A stretch of DNA of 64,000 bases from Nitrospira defluvii (GCA_011525625.1 WYAX01000008.1:1-64000); one strand, 5' to 3'; counted from the stretch's first letter, positions 45,060 through 54,711 are shown. Notes: generated by a model not told the origin, from the letters alone. Made by a program: numbers and translations.

Positions 45060-45086
45060 CACGCACCGCAGAAGAGGAGAATATTC

Positions 45087-46523
45087 ATGGCCAAGGACGA
45101 ATCGGGGGCGTTGGCGCGTTTCGGGGTCACCGATCGAGACATCGAGCAGGCGTTGGGGCGCGTCAAGGTTTCCAACGTCGACTACGCCGACCTCTATTTC
45201 GAATATTGTCAGTCCGAGTCGGTCTCCATGGAAGAGGGGATCGTGAAACGGGCGACGAAGAGCATCGGTCAGGGAGTCGGGGTGCGGGCGACAGCCGGCG
45301 AGAAGACCGGATTTGCCTATTCCGATGAGCTGACTTCCAAAGATCTCAATATCGCTGCCGACACGGCGCGGTATATCGCGAATTCTGCCCAAGGAACCAC
45401 TCCCGTTCCCGTCACGCATCGACCGGCTCTGGCGCGCAATCTCTACCCTCACGATCGTGCGAATGTGGAAGTCGCGACCCGGGATCGCGTGACACTCTTG
45501 AATGCCATCGACGCGGAAGCCAGGCGCTACGATCCGCGGATTAAGAACGTCATGGCCGCTTACAATACCGAATATAAAGTCATGCTGGTGGCGACGTCCG
45601 ATGGGGTCATGGTCGGCGACATTCAGCCGTTGTCCCGGCTGCAGGTGACCTGTATCGCCGAAGAGAACGGAAACCGCCAAGTGGGCACCTTCGGTGGTGG
45701 AGGCCGGATCGGTTTGGAATATTTCCAGAACGATCAGCGGTATCTGCAGTTTGCTAGGGAAGCGGCTCGAGAGGCGATTCTGAATCTCAGTGCGGTGGAG
45801 GCTCCGGCAGGGGTCATGCCGGTCGTGCTGGGCGGAGGCTGGCCCGGGATTCTGCTGCACGAGGCCATCGGTCATGGGCTGGAAGCGGATTTCAACCGCA
45901 AGAAAACCTCGGCGTTTTCCAGTCTTGTGGGGAAACGCGTGGCCTCAGATGTCTGCACGATTGTGGATGACGGCACGCTCCCGTTCCGGCGCGGCTCGCT
46001 GAATGTCGACGACGAGGGAACGCCGACTAGCCGCACCGTGCTGATCGAACGGGGAATTTTGCGCGGCTACATTACCGATAAGTTGAATGCGCGGCTCATG
46101 GGCATACCCCTGACCGGCAACGGTCGGCGGGAAAGTTATCAGAGCGTGGTCTTGCCGCGCATGACCAACACCTTCATGCTGGCCGGGGAATCCGATCCGC
46201 AAGATATCATCAAGTCGGTGAAAAAGGGGTTGTACGCCGTCTCCTTCGGCGGCGGGCAGGTCGACATCACTAACGGCAAGTTCGTATTCTCGGCCAGCGA
46301 GGCCTATTTGATTGAAGACGGGAAGATCACCCGCCCGGTGAAGGGTGCCACCTTGATCGGCAGCGGCCCGGATATCCTGACCAAGGTCTCCATGGTGGGA
46401 CATGATTTGAAGCTCGATGAAGGCATCGGTACGTGCGGAAAGGAAGGGCAGTCGGTGCCGGTCGGCGTCGGGTTGCCGACCATTCGGATCGATGAAATCA
46501 CCGTCGGTGGAACGAAGGCATAA
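45087..46523 (+). CDS. tldD: Metalloprotease TldD
   Basis: A 478-aa subunit of the TldD-TldE protease, which trims modified peptides and unfolded small peptides. The zinc motif HEAIGH (~residue 257, followed by GLEADFNRKKTSAF) is intact. N-terminal and C-terminal domains follow the family pattern (VDDEGTPTSRTVLIE, GNGRRES, TNTFM). ATG 45087 has AGAGGAGAA upstream. It is followed by tldE with a gap of two bases. Confidence 0.96.
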   Translation: MAKDESGALARFGVTDRDIEQALGRVKVSNVDYADLYFEYCQSESVSMEEGIVKRATKSIGQGVGVRATAGEKTGFAYSDELTSKDLNIAADTARYIANSAQGTTPVPVTHRPALARNLYPHDRANVEVATRDRVTLLNAIDAEARRYDPRIKNVMAAYNTEYKVMLVATSDGVMVGDIQPLSRLQVTCIAEENGNRQVGTFGGGGRIGLEYFQNDQRYLQFAREAAREAILNLSAVEAPAGVMPVVLGGGWPGILLHEAIGHGLEADFNRKKTSAFSSLVGKRVASDVCTIVDDGTLPFRRGSLNVDDEGTPTSRTVLIERGILRGYITDKLNARLMGIPLTGNGRRESYQSVVLPRMTNTFMLAGESDPQDIIKSVKKGLYAVSFGGGQVDITNGKFVFSASEAYLIEDGKITRPVKGATLIGSGPDILTKVSMVGHDLKLDEGIGTCGKEGQSVPVGVGLPTIRIDEITVGGTKA

Positions 46524-46525
46524 CC

Positions 46526-47884
46526 ATGACACGTGAAATTGCAGCACCGGACTATACAGATGTCGCCCAGGATTTGTTGGCACGCGCCGCGAAGCACGGG
46601 GCGACAGCAGCAGACGTGATGGTCGCCGACGGAGAGACCCTCTCGGTGCAAGTTCGAATGGGGGCCGTCGATCGTCTGACGAAGGCGCGTGAGAAGCGAT
46701 TGGGACTGCGCGTCTTTTTCGGCCAACGCTCCGCGAGTGCCTCGACCTCCGACTTTTCTCTCGATTCCCTCGATCGGTTCGTGGGAGAGACCTGCGCCCT
46801 GGCCAAGGCGGTTGTTGAGGACCCCGTGTCCGGATTGCCCGAACCGGGTCACTATGCCACCGAATCTCCGGACCTGAACATCTACGATGCGACGAAACTT
46901 CAAACCGATCAGCAGATCGATCTCGCGCTTCGAGCTGAACGGGCAGCGTTTGCCGCGGATTCACGTATTACCAACTCGGAAGGCGGCGAATGCGATTCTT
47001 CCTCCGGGCGGATCATCCTGGCGAATAGTCACGGATTCTTCGGTCAGTATGCGAACAGTAGCTTTTCCCTATCGGTCTCGCCCATTGCCTCCAACGACGC
47101 AGGCATGCAGCGCGACTATTGGTACGGCGTCAATCGCGCATTCTCGAAGCTGGAGAGCCCGGAAGCCATCGGGCAGGAAGCGACAAGACGGACGGTCAGA
47201 AAACTGGGAGCGCGTAAAGTGCCGACCGGTCGCCTCCCGGTGATTTTCGATCCTGAGGTGGCCGGGAGTTTGCTCAGCCATCTTTGCAGTGCACTGTCGG
47301 GGTATGCGCTCTATAAAGGAGCGTCCTTCCTCATCGGGCAACTCGGCCGGCAAATCGCGCCGGACTTTGTGACCATTTATGACGATGGACGGATGCCTGG
47401 CGGGCTCGGTACGCGGCCGTTCGACGGTGAAGGCCTCCCGACGCGGAAGCAGGCGATGGTGGAACGCGGCCGCCTGGCGAGTTACTTGTTGGATACCTAT
47501 TCGGGGAAAAAACTGGGGTTGCCCTCCACCGGCAACGCGTCGCGCAGCATTGGTGAGAGTCCTTCTGCCGGCCCGACCAATTTCTACATGGTGCCGGGAA
47601 CCACCGGACCCGAGCAGATTCTCGCAACCGTGAAACAGGGACTGTATGTCACCGATTTGATCGGCTTCGGGATCAATATGGTGACCGGAGATTATTCACG
47701 CGGCGCGAGCGGGTTTTGGATCGAGAACGGCGAGTTGGCCTATCCGGTCGAAGAGATTACCATCGCCGGCAACCTCAAGCAGATGTACTCCACCATCGAG
47801 ACCATCGGGTCCGATTTGGTGTTCCGTGGACGAATTGCCAGCCCGACCGTGAAGATTGCGGAAATGATGGTGGCGGGCAACTAG
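46526..47884 (+). CDS. pmbA: TldE/PmbA subunit of the TldD-TldE protease
   Basis: A 452-aa partner of TldD. As usual for this subunit the HExxxH zinc motif is absent. Family hallmarks are RMGAVDRLTKAREKRLGLRVF, FDPEVAGSLLSHL, DGEGLPTRKQAMVERGRLASYL, and GASGFWIENGELAYPVEEITIAGNL at the C-terminus. It forms a heterodimer with TldD, in which TldE shapes the active-site channel. It begins two bases after the tldD stop. Confidence 0.95.
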   Translation: MTREIAAPDYTDVAQDLLARAAKHGATAADVMVADGETLSVQVRMGAVDRLTKAREKRLGLRVFFGQRSASASTSDFSLDSLDRFVGETCALAKAVVEDPVSGLPEPGHYATESPDLNIYDATKLQTDQQIDLALRAERAAFAADSRITNSEGGECDSSSGRIILANSHGFFGQYANSSFSLSVSPIASNDAGMQRDYWYGVNRAFSKLESPEAIGQEATRRTVRKLGARKVPTGRLPVIFDPEVAGSLLSHLCSALSGYALYKGASFLIGQLGRQIAPDFVTIYDDGRMPGGLGTRPFDGEGLPTRKQAMVERGRLASYLLDTYSGKKLGLPSTGNASRSIGESPSAGPTNFYMVPGTTGPEQILATVKQGLYVTDLIGFGINMVTGDYSRGASGFWIENGELAYPVEEITIAGNLKQMYSTIETIGSDLVFRGRIASPTVKIAEMMVAGN

Positions 47885-47981
47885 ATCGGTTGGAAGGCCG
47901 GTGATGCGCAACCTGGCTCAGGCTCAGGGCGCTCCGCACTCGGCGATCAGCAATTATCAGCAGACAGTGAGGACACACATT

Positions 47982-48437
47982 ATGGCGCTGGATGCCGAAC
48001 TCGGAAAAAGCATGTTGCAGATGATCACCTCACGGTACGACGATCGACATTGGCGGAAGAAAATTGAGAAGACGCTCAGTCTGCCGCAGAGCGGAGTCGG
48101 CGATGAGCGGCAGCAGCAGATTTTTGTGTACCTGAAGTTGCATCTCAAGGCGTACAAGTCGAGGCGGGCCGATCCGGATTCCTGGATTCTCGGGGGGTAT
48201 GCCACGAAAGAAGTGATCGATCAGGCAAAGTTCCAGCCGCATCTCGTCGGGCAGGGGATCACAGCCGAGGATGTCGCCTTTCTGGGGACCGACCCCGGGC
48301 CGGACATCGATGAGGCTTGGTGGGAAGAGATGCTTGTGCAGTGGTTCGGCGCTCCCGAGGATGAGGAGGCCGTCGAACCTGCGGCAGAGGAGACGGCCAC
48401 CGAAGCCGGCACGGAAAGCAGCCCCGCTCGCAGCTAG
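47982..48437 (+). CDS. Hypothetical protein downstream of tldE
   Basis: About 151 aa from ATG 47982 (GAGG nine bases upstream); an earlier start at 47901/47904 would add 27 residues. It is soluble and helical (LGKSMLQMITSRYDDRHWRKKIEKTLSL, YLKLHLKAYKS), with a tail rich in Glu and Ala. I recognise no family. It is close behind tldE (gap 97 bases) and could belong to that transcript. Confidence 0.65.
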   Translation: MALDAELGKSMLQMITSRYDDRHWRKKIEKTLSLPQSGVGDERQQQIFVYLKLHLKAYKSRRADPDSWILGGYATKEVIDQAKFQPHLVGQGITAEDVAFLGTDPGPDIDEAWWEEMLVQWFGAPEDEEAVEPAAEETATEAGTESSPARS

Positions 48438-48502
48438 CGATACCTCACCCCGGCCGTTCGCGTTTCCTGATCGGGCGAGGCGGGCGGCCCTTCTTCCTCC
48501 GG

Positions 48503-49174
48503 CTACGATCCGAATAATTCCATCTGCTGGGCCGCGGCGGCCGGCGGCTCGATCTGGACTGTCCGTGCGGTCCCGGACGAGTCGGCTGCCTCCGGTTCAG
48601 CAGGCGTGCTGTGCCGGTCGAGAAACGCCTTGAGTTTCTGGAAATCCTCACGCAACGGCGGCAGCATGGCCGCCTGATGCAACGCCGCGGCTGGATGCAG
48701 CAGAGGAAAGAGCACAAAATCTTTCAGGTAGAACACCTGTCCCCGCACTCGGGTAATGCCGACTTTACGTTCCAGTAACGTCTGGGTAGCCCAGTTGCCA
48801 AGCGAGCAGACAATCTTCGGGCGGATGAGCGCAATCTGTTTCAAGAGGAAGGGCTTGCAGGTATCGACTTCCTGAGGCTCGGGATCTCGATTATTGGGGG
48901 GCCGACACTTGATCACATTGGCGATATAGATGTCCGCCCGGGAGAGGCCGGCCGACTGGAGCAGTTCATTCAGCAATTGACCGGCCGCGCCGACAAACGG
49001 TTCCCCTTTCTGATCTTCGTGATATCCGGGCGCTTCCCCGACAAACATCACCGACGCCTGCGGGTTGCCCACGCCGAAAACGACTTGTCGCCGACCTAGC
49101 GTGGCGAGGGGACAGCGTTGGCAATTGTGTAATGACGCCGCAAGTTCTTGCAGCGCGATCTCAGGTGAGGACAT
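48503..49174 (-). CDS. Family 4 uracil-DNA glycosylase with C-terminal clamp-like motif
   Basis: A 223-aa enzyme of the 4Fe-4S UDG type. Motif A is GEAPGYHEDQKGEPFVGAAG (~residue 48), with iron-sulfur cysteines in CQRCPL (~residue 18) and CKP and motif B region LHPAAALH (~residue 162). It removes uracil from DNA. The last residues, QQMELFGS, resemble the QLxLF-type sliding-clamp-binding peptide, reached after a flexible, Pro/Ala-rich linker. Distinct from the family 1 Ung encoded at 604-1284. Confidence 0.9.
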   Translation of the reverse strand: MSSPEIALQELAASLHNCQRCPLATLGRRQVVFGVGNPQASVMFVGEAPGYHEDQKGEPFVGAAGQLLNELLQSAGLSRADIYIANVIKCRPPNNRDPEPQEVDTCKPFLLKQIALIRPKIVCSLGNWATQTLLERKVGITRVRGQVFYLKDFVLFPLLHPAAALHQAAMLPPLREDFQKLKAFLDRHSTPAEPEAADSSGTARTVQIEPPAAAAQQMELFGS

Positions 49175-49255
49175 GGAAGACAGATCCGATGGAGAGCCGA
49201 ATCTTAGTCGCGGCCTCCCGTCTTGTCAACGTGACGCCGGGGGGGACGACGAAGA

Positions 49256-50581
49256 TTACCGGTGTGAATCCGGCGGCGCGGCTGCGAGTGCGGTCGCGCA
49301 ACGCTGGCCGCTCAGAACGGCCGATTCATGATTGGCCGGCCATCCCGTATCGGTCCAGGCCCCGGCGACCAACAGATTGGCGAAAGGGCTGGTCGAGAGG
49401 GGGCGAAATTGTTGCGCGCCGGGTCTGGCCGAGAGCATGGCCGAGGGCAGGCGGAGCACCTCCGCGTCGAGGACATGGCGGGACGGTGTCTCTGCCGGAA
49501 AGGCGGCTGCCACATCTTCCCGCGCGAGTCGGATCAGGTCCTCTTGGGATAGCGGCAGAAGCCCCGGCTCCCCGACGGCCATGGCCCAGATCACCGACGC
49601 CTGGTTGTGTCGGGTCTCATCGGCGTGCCGGATCATCCAATGGAACGTTTTCCCTTCCAACAGCACGAGTTGTGTGCGGTCGGCCGGCCGGTCGACATGG
49701 AGGCGAACCGCCAGCATGGAGGATTCGCTGAGGTGGCTCAGTTGCTGGAAATAGGCATAGTGGGTCACGACCCGTTCCGGCAGCAACGGGGTCAGCCGGT
49801 TGTGGGGCAGTGCGGAGAGGTACCAGTCGGCGGTCAGCCTGGAGCGATCCGTCAACTCGACGTTCGTCACACGGTGTTGGGCAAAGTGCAGTTGAGCGAC
49901 CATGGCATTCAGACGGAATTGGACTCCCACTGCATCCAGGCGTGCCTTCAGCGGCGCCAGCAGGAACGTATCGACTCCCTGCGGAGGCACGATCAGCTTC
50001 GTGGCACGGGCACCGGTGAGGAAGCATCGCCGCAGGGTACGCATGAATAGACCCGCGGACACCGTCGGCAGCGCGGCTCCCAGCAACAACCGCGCGAGAC
50101 TGTTCCAGACGCCGTGACGGGCCTGCTCCGACTGGCCGATACTCGTGAGCCATTCGTCGGCGGCTCGTGTATCGAGGTCGTTCGGCAAGGGCGGATCCTG
50201 CTCCCACGTCCGTTCGAGAAACGACAGCAGATGCCACCGATCACGCATGGAAAGGCCTTGAAACAGCGTCGTTCCGAGCAGGGTGTTGAGCGGGCTGGGC
50301 AGGGGAAGATGAAGAAACTGGACGCGCGCGCCGGTGGCTTGCAGAAACTCGAGCGGCGTGTGTCGCAGTTGACGGGCCATGGTGTCCCGGCCGAGGCTGT
50401 TCAGGAGCGACCAGGTGGCGTGGTGGGATTCGAGGAGAATCGGTGGGGGCGCATGGTGGAGACGCCCGCCCACCTGGTCGGCCTGGTCGAGGACAGTAAC
50501 GGCATGGCCGGAAGTCGCAAGGTGCAGGGCGGCGGTGAGGCCTGCGAGTCCTCCGCCGAGAATGAGCACCTGACGCGTCAT
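49256..50581 (-). CDS. hpnE: Squalene-associated FAD-dependent desaturase HpnE
   Basis: A 441-aa flavoprotein with the N-terminal FAD motif LILGGGLAGLTAALHLA and the C-terminal GAWTDTGWPANHESAVLSGQRCA typical of phytoene-desaturase-like enzymes of the hpn operon. HpnE acts with HpnC/HpnD to make squalene for hopanoids. Its start overlaps the hpnD stop by four bases. No hpnC or squalene-hopene cyclase gene is seen in the window. Confidence 0.92.
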   Translation of the reverse strand: MTRQVLILGGGLAGLTAALHLATSGHAVTVLDQADQVGGRLHHAPPPILLESHHATWSLLNSLGRDTMARQLRHTPLEFLQATGARVQFLHLPLPSPLNTLLGTTLFQGLSMRDRWHLLSFLERTWEQDPPLPNDLDTRAADEWLTSIGQSEQARHGVWNSLARLLLGAALPTVSAGLFMRTLRRCFLTGARATKLIVPPQGVDTFLLAPLKARLDAVGVQFRLNAMVAQLHFAQHRVTNVELTDRSRLTADWYLSALPHNRLTPLLPERVVTHYAYFQQLSHLSESSMLAVRLHVDRPADRTQLVLLEGKTFHWMIRHADETRHNQASVIWAMAVGEPGLLPLSQEDLIRLAREDVAAAFPAETPSRHVLDAEVLRLPSAMLSARPGAQQFRPLSTSPFANLLVAGAWTDTGWPANHESAVLSGQRCATALAAAPPDSHR

Positions 50582-51453
50582 GGCGACGTGGACGGCAAGC
50601 GCGAGCGCAACCAGACGCCGGCGGCCACCGCTAATCGGTGGCTGGAAGACAGGGTGACGCGATCGCCCAGCACGCGATAGCCGGATTCCTCGATGCGCTG
50701 CAAAATTCGGCCATACACGCCGCGCATGATTTCAGCCACCGTCAGGGCCTGGCGTTCGTTCCGCGGCAGCGACTCCAGGGCCCGTGCGGCCTTGGCGTAA
50801 TAGTCCTTGGCCCGCGCGACTTCGAATTGCATGAGTGCCGTGAATTCAGGCTTGTATCGCCGGTGAAGCAGGTCTTCCTCACGATAGCCGAAGCGCGCGA
50901 AATCTTCCTGCGGGAGGTATACGCGGCCGCATTCAGCGTCGTTGCCCAGATCGCGCAGAATGTTGGTCAATTGAAACGCCATGCCGAGATTGACCGCATA
51001 GTCCTGCGCCCGAGGTGAGGTGGTGCCGAATACATGGAGACAAATCAACCCCACGACCGAGGCGACACGATAACAGTAGAGCGATAGCTGATCGAAGGTG
51101 GCGTAGCGCTTGGTGGTGAGGTCCATCTCCACGCCCTTGATGAGTTCCTCGAAGTAAGCGTGTGGAATGGACAGGTCGCGGACGTGTTGCGCGAGGCTGA
51201 TCGTGACGGGAACGGTTGGGGTCCCGTCGTACGCTGCGGCCAGTTCTCGACGCCAGCGTGCCAACTCCTCTTGGGGGTGGCTGCCGGGAGGCGGTTCATC
51301 GACCGCGTTATCCACCTCTTTGCAGAATGCGTAGACCGTGTACATGGCCTCCCGCCTGGCTTTCGGCAGAAACAGGAACGAGTAGTAAAAGTTACTCCCG
51401 CTTGTTTTCGTGAGGGTCGTGCAATAAGTTTGGGCTTGAGTCGGTGTCATCAT
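50578..51453 (-). CDS. hpnD: Presqualene diphosphate synthase HpnD
   Basis: A 291-aa squalene/phytoene synthase family enzyme. First acidic motif is DNAVDE (in AFCKEVDNAVDEPP), second is DLGND in NILRDLGNDAECGRVYLP, and FFYSF-like NFYYSFLFLP starts the domain. HpnD condenses two farnesyl diphosphates to presqualene diphosphate. It starts at tandem ATGs (51453/51450), 20 bases after the end of the cobalamin-binding protein gene. Confidence 0.93.
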   Translation of the reverse strand: MMTPTQAQTYCTTLTKTSGSNFYYSFLFLPKARREAMYTVYAFCKEVDNAVDEPPPGSHPQEELARWRRELAAAYDGTPTVPVTISLAQHVRDLSIPHAYFEELIKGVEMDLTTKRYATFDQLSLYCYRVASVVGLICLHVFGTTSPRAQDYAVNLGMAFQLTNILRDLGNDAECGRVYLPQEDFARFGYREEDLLHRRYKPEFTALMQFEVARAKDYYAKAARALESLPRNERQALTVAEIMRGVYGRILQRIEESGYRVLGDRVTLSSSHRLAVAAGVWLRSRLPSTSP

Positions 51454-51473
51454 CGTGTCATCGGGGTGGAGGT

Positions 51474-52391
51474 CTACGGCATCGCCAGTCGTTCGACGGT
51501 CGCCGGGAGGCGGCGGGCATAACAGGCTGGGTGAAGGATGGCGGCCAGTTGTTCGACACCGTCAACCAATCTCGGGCCGGGCCGGCTGAAGTAGGAGAGG
51601 GCATCGACCAGATAGACCTCGCCTCGTCGGACAGCCGGAAGGTGCTGCCAGCCAGGATGTTCGGTCACTGCGGTCAATTCGGCTCTGGTGCGTGCGACGG
51701 TGAAGCCGCAGGGCATCAGCACGATCACATCCGGCGCGCAACCCGCGAGCGCCTCCCACTCAATTTTCCGGGAGGGGGTTCCCGCAGTCACCAGTGCGTC
51801 GGTGCCGCCCGCGGCTGCTACCATGTCGGGCACCCAATGGCCGGCGCTGTAAAGCGGGGCGAGCCATTCCAGGCAGGCGACCTTCGGGCGTGACGGCTCG
51901 GCACCGACGGTGGTTCGGACCGCATCGAGTCTGCGGCGCAGAGCGGCAGCCAACTGTCTCCCGGCCTCTTCCCGCTCCATCGCCTCGCCGAGCGTTTCAA
52001 TGTCGTGCAGCACATCGTCCAGCCGATGCGGACTGAGCGTAACCATGCGCGGTGAGGGCGACAGGGTCTGCACAACCCGGGCGAGCTGTGTCGGTGTGAT
52101 GGCACAAACATCACAGAGATCCTGCGTGATGAGGAGATCCGGCTTGGCGGCCAGGAGTCGCGCCTCGTCCAACTCGTAGAGCCCGGAACCACCTGCAAGC
52201 CACTCGCCGACTTGTGCATCGATCGCTGCGCTCGAACGCGCGTGGCTGTCGATGCGTCCACGCACCATCACCGGAACATGGGCCAGGGTCCTGGGCGTGT
52301 CGCATTCATGGCTGATGCCGACGAGCCGGTCTTGCAGGCCCAGTGCGGCCACGACTTCGGTGGCTCCCGGTACGAGCGAGCAGATATTCAT
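51474..52391 (-). CDS. BtuF-like cobalamin-binding (ABC substrate-binding) protein
   Basis: A 305-aa protein of the helical-backbone substrate-binding class. The start ICSLVPGATEVVAALGLQDRLVGISHECD is the standard BtuF-family opening, and C-terminal DALSYFSRPGPRLVDGVEQLA matches the class. No signal peptide precedes it, so it may be cytoplasmic or lack its own export signal, as in many family members annotated as cobalamin-binding. No BtuCD genes are adjacent. ATG 52391 overlaps the HAD gene stop, and it precedes hpnD. Confidence 0.85.
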   Translation of the reverse strand: MNICSLVPGATEVVAALGLQDRLVGISHECDTPRTLAHVPVMVRGRIDSHARSSAAIDAQVGEWLAGGSGLYELDEARLLAAKPDLLITQDLCDVCAITPTQLARVVQTLSPSPRMVTLSPHRLDDVLHDIETLGEAMEREEAGRQLAAALRRRLDAVRTTVGAEPSRPKVACLEWLAPLYSAGHWVPDMVAAAGGTDALVTAGTPSRKIEWEALAGCAPDVIVLMPCGFTVARTRAELTAVTEHPGWQHLPAVRRGEVYLVDALSYFSRPGPRLVDGVEQLAAILHPACYARRLPATVERLAMP

Positions 52392-53095
52392 GAGTGCCCT
52401 TGCGCCGGTCCCCAGAGCCGTGACTGGAGGTCGGCGAGCCGGGTGTCGGCGAGGGAATGGGTAATCGCATCGGCTTCGCCCAGATCCTGTACGGTGTGGG
52501 TGTTGGCGACGGCCAGCACTTTCATGCCTGCCGCCCGCGCGGCCCTGATGCCGGGCAAGGAGTCTTCGATCACCAGGCAATCTTGCGGGGTCAACGTCGG
52601 CTGGTCCGGCTGTCGATTCAATCCGGCCATGGCATGGAGAAACGGGTCAGGTGCGGGCTTCCCTCGCGTCACGTCTTCGGCGCTGGTGATATGAGAAAAC
52701 GCCTTCCGCAGTCCGGCCTCTTCCAAAATCACTTCGATTTCGTTCCGGAGCGCTCCCGAGGCGATGGCGAGCGGAACCCGCGCGGCGGCGTCGTGGACGA
52801 GTTCACGCACACCCGGGAAGATGGCGAGATGATCCCTGATGGCGGCAAGGTAGGCCTGCGCCTTGCGATCCATCAATTCGCCGACGAGTGTCGGTGAGGT
52901 CTCGCGTCGGTGCGCGCGCAAGGCTGCCAGGAAACAGCCGCGATCGTCGAAGCCGAGATAGTCTGCGTAATACTCCGCTTCTGTCAGCGTAATATCGATG
53001 CCGGCCAGAACCCGCTGGAGGGCGGCAAAGTGGAGCGGTTCGGTATCGGCAATCACTCCGTCGAAATCGAAAATAATGGCGCGTAGTGCATTCAT
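52388..53095 (-). CDS. HAD-superfamily phosphatase (beta-phosphoglucomutase-like)
   Basis: A 235-aa hydrolase. Motif I is FDFDGVIADTEPLHF with nucleophile and general-acid Asp; motif II IASGA; motif III GKPAPDPFLHA with the Lys; motif IV EDSLPGIRAARAAGM. The cap is of C1 type. The substrate is unknown; by family it could be a sugar phosphate or glycolate phosphate. It is the first gene of the HAD-cobalamin-binding-hpnD-hpnE operon. Confidence 0.88.
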   Translation of the reverse strand: MNALRAIIFDFDGVIADTEPLHFAALQRVLAGIDITLTEAEYYADYLGFDDRGCFLAALRAHRRETSPTLVGELMDRKAQAYLAAIRDHLAIFPGVRELVHDAAARVPLAIASGALRNEIEVILEEAGLRKAFSHITSAEDVTRGKPAPDPFLHAMAGLNRQPDQPTLTPQDCLVIEDSLPGIRAARAAGMKVLAVANTHTVQDLGEADAITHSLADTRLADLQSRLWGPAQGHS

Positions 53096-53181
53096 GGGTC
53101 GTCCAGAGACATCCTTGTGCGGAGATACGCACGAGTTGGGGCCGGTGGAGCGGGCGCGGCATTATAACAAGGGTAGCCCGG

Positions 53182-53222
53182 CAAAAAAAGAGAACGGCCC
53201 GTTCCGGGAAGGAACGGGCCGT
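53182..53222 (-). terminator. Intrinsic terminator for the SH3 protein gene
   Basis: A 12-bp perfect stem, ACGGCCCGTTCC/GGAACGGGCCGT, with a GGGAA loop. On the minus strand it ends in a stretch containing seven Ts, 30 bases after the stop codon of the SH3-domain gene. Confidence 0.9.
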
Positions 53223-53252
53223 GGCAGGGGGAGGCGACCGATCGAACGAAGG

Positions 53253-54008
53253 TCAGCGTTTCAGCCGCAAATGGCGTTCGGAGATCCAGCCCTTTTTCCC
53301 ATCCCGAGTGCGTACGGAATAGACCCACCCGCGTTTTTGATACTCGCCGTCCAGAACGGTGAGCGTCGCGCCCGCCGGTACGGTCGTGCTGGTCTTGCTG
53401 CCGACCGCATCGGTGAACAACGGCGTCGGGGCCTTGGGGCGAGTCGGATCGGCTACCACCGTCACTCGTTGGCTCTCGGCGAACAGCGGCCCGGGCACGC
53501 GCACAGTCGGCGGGGCCGGTTTGGCGACGGGTGCAGGAGCCGGGGCGGCGGCCGCAGGGATGGGCGTCGGGGCCGGCTTGTCCGGCGGGGGGGCAGGGGC
53601 GCTGTCAACTACCGCGGGTGGAGCGATCGTGTTCGGTGCGGGGGCCGGTGCTGCAAGGGGCGCAGGCGTCGGAACGGCGACCGGCTTCGGCACCGGCGGG
53701 GTAGGGCGTTGGGCGACCGGCGGACTGGGTTCCGCTCCGCCCTCAAGATATGGTTGGATGAGCTGCATGGCGCCGTCCGGATCCATGGCCACGTACCCGA
53801 TGCCGCCCACGAGCAGGAGCAGCAGGATCCACAATAGCGGTCCTTTTTTCGACTGCTTCGGCTCGGGCATCGGCGGAGCGGGCGGGGGCGCCGCGCCGTC
53901 CAAGTCGTCTTCCGTAAACTCCAGGTCGGGCTCGGGCTGAGTTGCGAACAGGAGACGCCAGTCTGTCCGTTCACTGCCGATCGCGGGAATGCCCATGGAT
54001 GACACCAT
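53253..54008 (-). CDS. Membrane-anchored protein with Pro/Ala linker and SH3 domain
   Basis: A 251-aa protein. A short acidic cytoplasmic N-terminus (~1-55) is followed by one transmembrane helix ([18 protein letters not shown]), a long Pro/Ala-rich linker (~85-165) and a C-terminal bacterial SH3 domain (~180-248; [35 protein letters not shown]). Topology suggests the SH3 domain reaches through the periplasm, perhaps to peptidoglycan. ATG 54008 has AGGAGG seven bases upstream. A strong terminator follows. Confidence 0.85.
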   Translation of the reverse strand: MVSSMGIPAIGSERTDWRLLFATQPEPDLEFTEDDLDGAAPPPAPPMPEPKQSKKGPLLWILLLLLVGGIGYVAMDPDGAMQLIQPYLEGGAEPSPPVAQRPTPPVPKPVAVPTPAPLAAPAPAPNTIAPPAVVDSAPAPPPDKPAPTPIPAAAAPAPAPVAKPAPPTVRVPGPLFAESQRVTVVADPTRPKAPTPLFTDAVGSKTSTTVPAGATLTVLDGEYQKRGWVYSVRTRDGKKGWISERHLRLKR

Positions 54009-54297
54009 CGAAGGACCTCCTCATTCGGAACCACTGCTCGTTCATCGTAGGTACTTAGCACCGGTACCGGGGCCTGTCAATTTTGTTCGAGAAAGCGACA
54101 GGATACGTTCCTCGCGTCGATCGAGGTCCGCGTGGGGGCTCGCGCTGCGGCGGCGAGAACCGGGAGTGCACCGCCTCGCGAGGGCATCGAGCACTGCGGC
54201 GATCGCCTGCACGTGTCGAGGGTTCGAGGGTGCAAGGGCTTGCAACTTTGAACAGTGCCGTTGCAGAATCGCCCACCGGATGCGAGCGAGGAGGACG

Positions 54298-54711
54298 ATG
54301 AAATCGTATCGCGAGGAACTCTGGTTCGAGACGAACACCAGACGCGCCTATCTGAATATCACCGGGCAGGTGGAAGCCGCCGTGCGAAAAAGCGGCGTGC
54401 GCGAGGGACTGGTGTTGGTCAATGCCATGCACATCACCGCCAGCGTCTATATCAACGACGACGAGGGGGGACTGCTTCAGGATTACGATGCCTTTCTCGA
54501 ACGGCTCGCGCCGCAGCAGGCGACGTATCGCCACAACGAAACCGGCGAGGACAACGGCGACGCGCATATCAAACGGCAACTGATGGGGCGGGAAGTGCTG
54601 GTGGCGATTACGGATGGAAAGTTGGATTTTGGGCCTTGGGAACAAATTTTTTACGGTGAGTTCGACGGGCGGCGGCGCAAGCGCGTGCTGGTGAAAGTGA
54701 TCGGAGAGTAA
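54298..54711 (+). CDS. YjbQ-family (UPF0047) protein
   Basis: A 137-aa protein of the YjbQ family, whose members have shown secondary thiamine-phosphate synthase activity. Conserved pieces: [41 protein letters not shown] and [13 protein letters not shown], with the metal-binding His and Glu residues. ATG 54298 has GAGGAGG upstream. The longer open frame from 53989 would overlap the divergent SH3 gene. It stands alone, followed 149 bases later by an unknown gene. Confidence 0.9.
   Translation: MKSYREELWFETNTRRAYLNITGQVEAAVRKSGVREGLVLVNAMHITASVYINDDEGGLLQDYDAFLERLAPQQATYRHNETGEDNGDAHIKRQLMGREVLVAITDGKLDFGPWEQIFYGEFDGRRRKRVLVKVIGE

Noticed and set aside
44853-45875. Long open frame (340 codons) on the minus strand inside tldD
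   Set aside because: Runs antisense to the well-conserved tldD and covers the divergent promoter region; composition is that of a shadow frame.
45945-46964. 339-codon minus-strand frame over tldD and tldE
   Set aside because: Antisense shadow of two strongly conserved genes; no ribosome-binding site or domain.
53359-53940. Gly/Ala-rich plus-strand frame, looks like a PE_PGRS-type protein
   Set aside because: It is the complement of the Pro/Ala-rich linker in the SH3 protein gene, which has a perfect ribosome-binding site and terminator.
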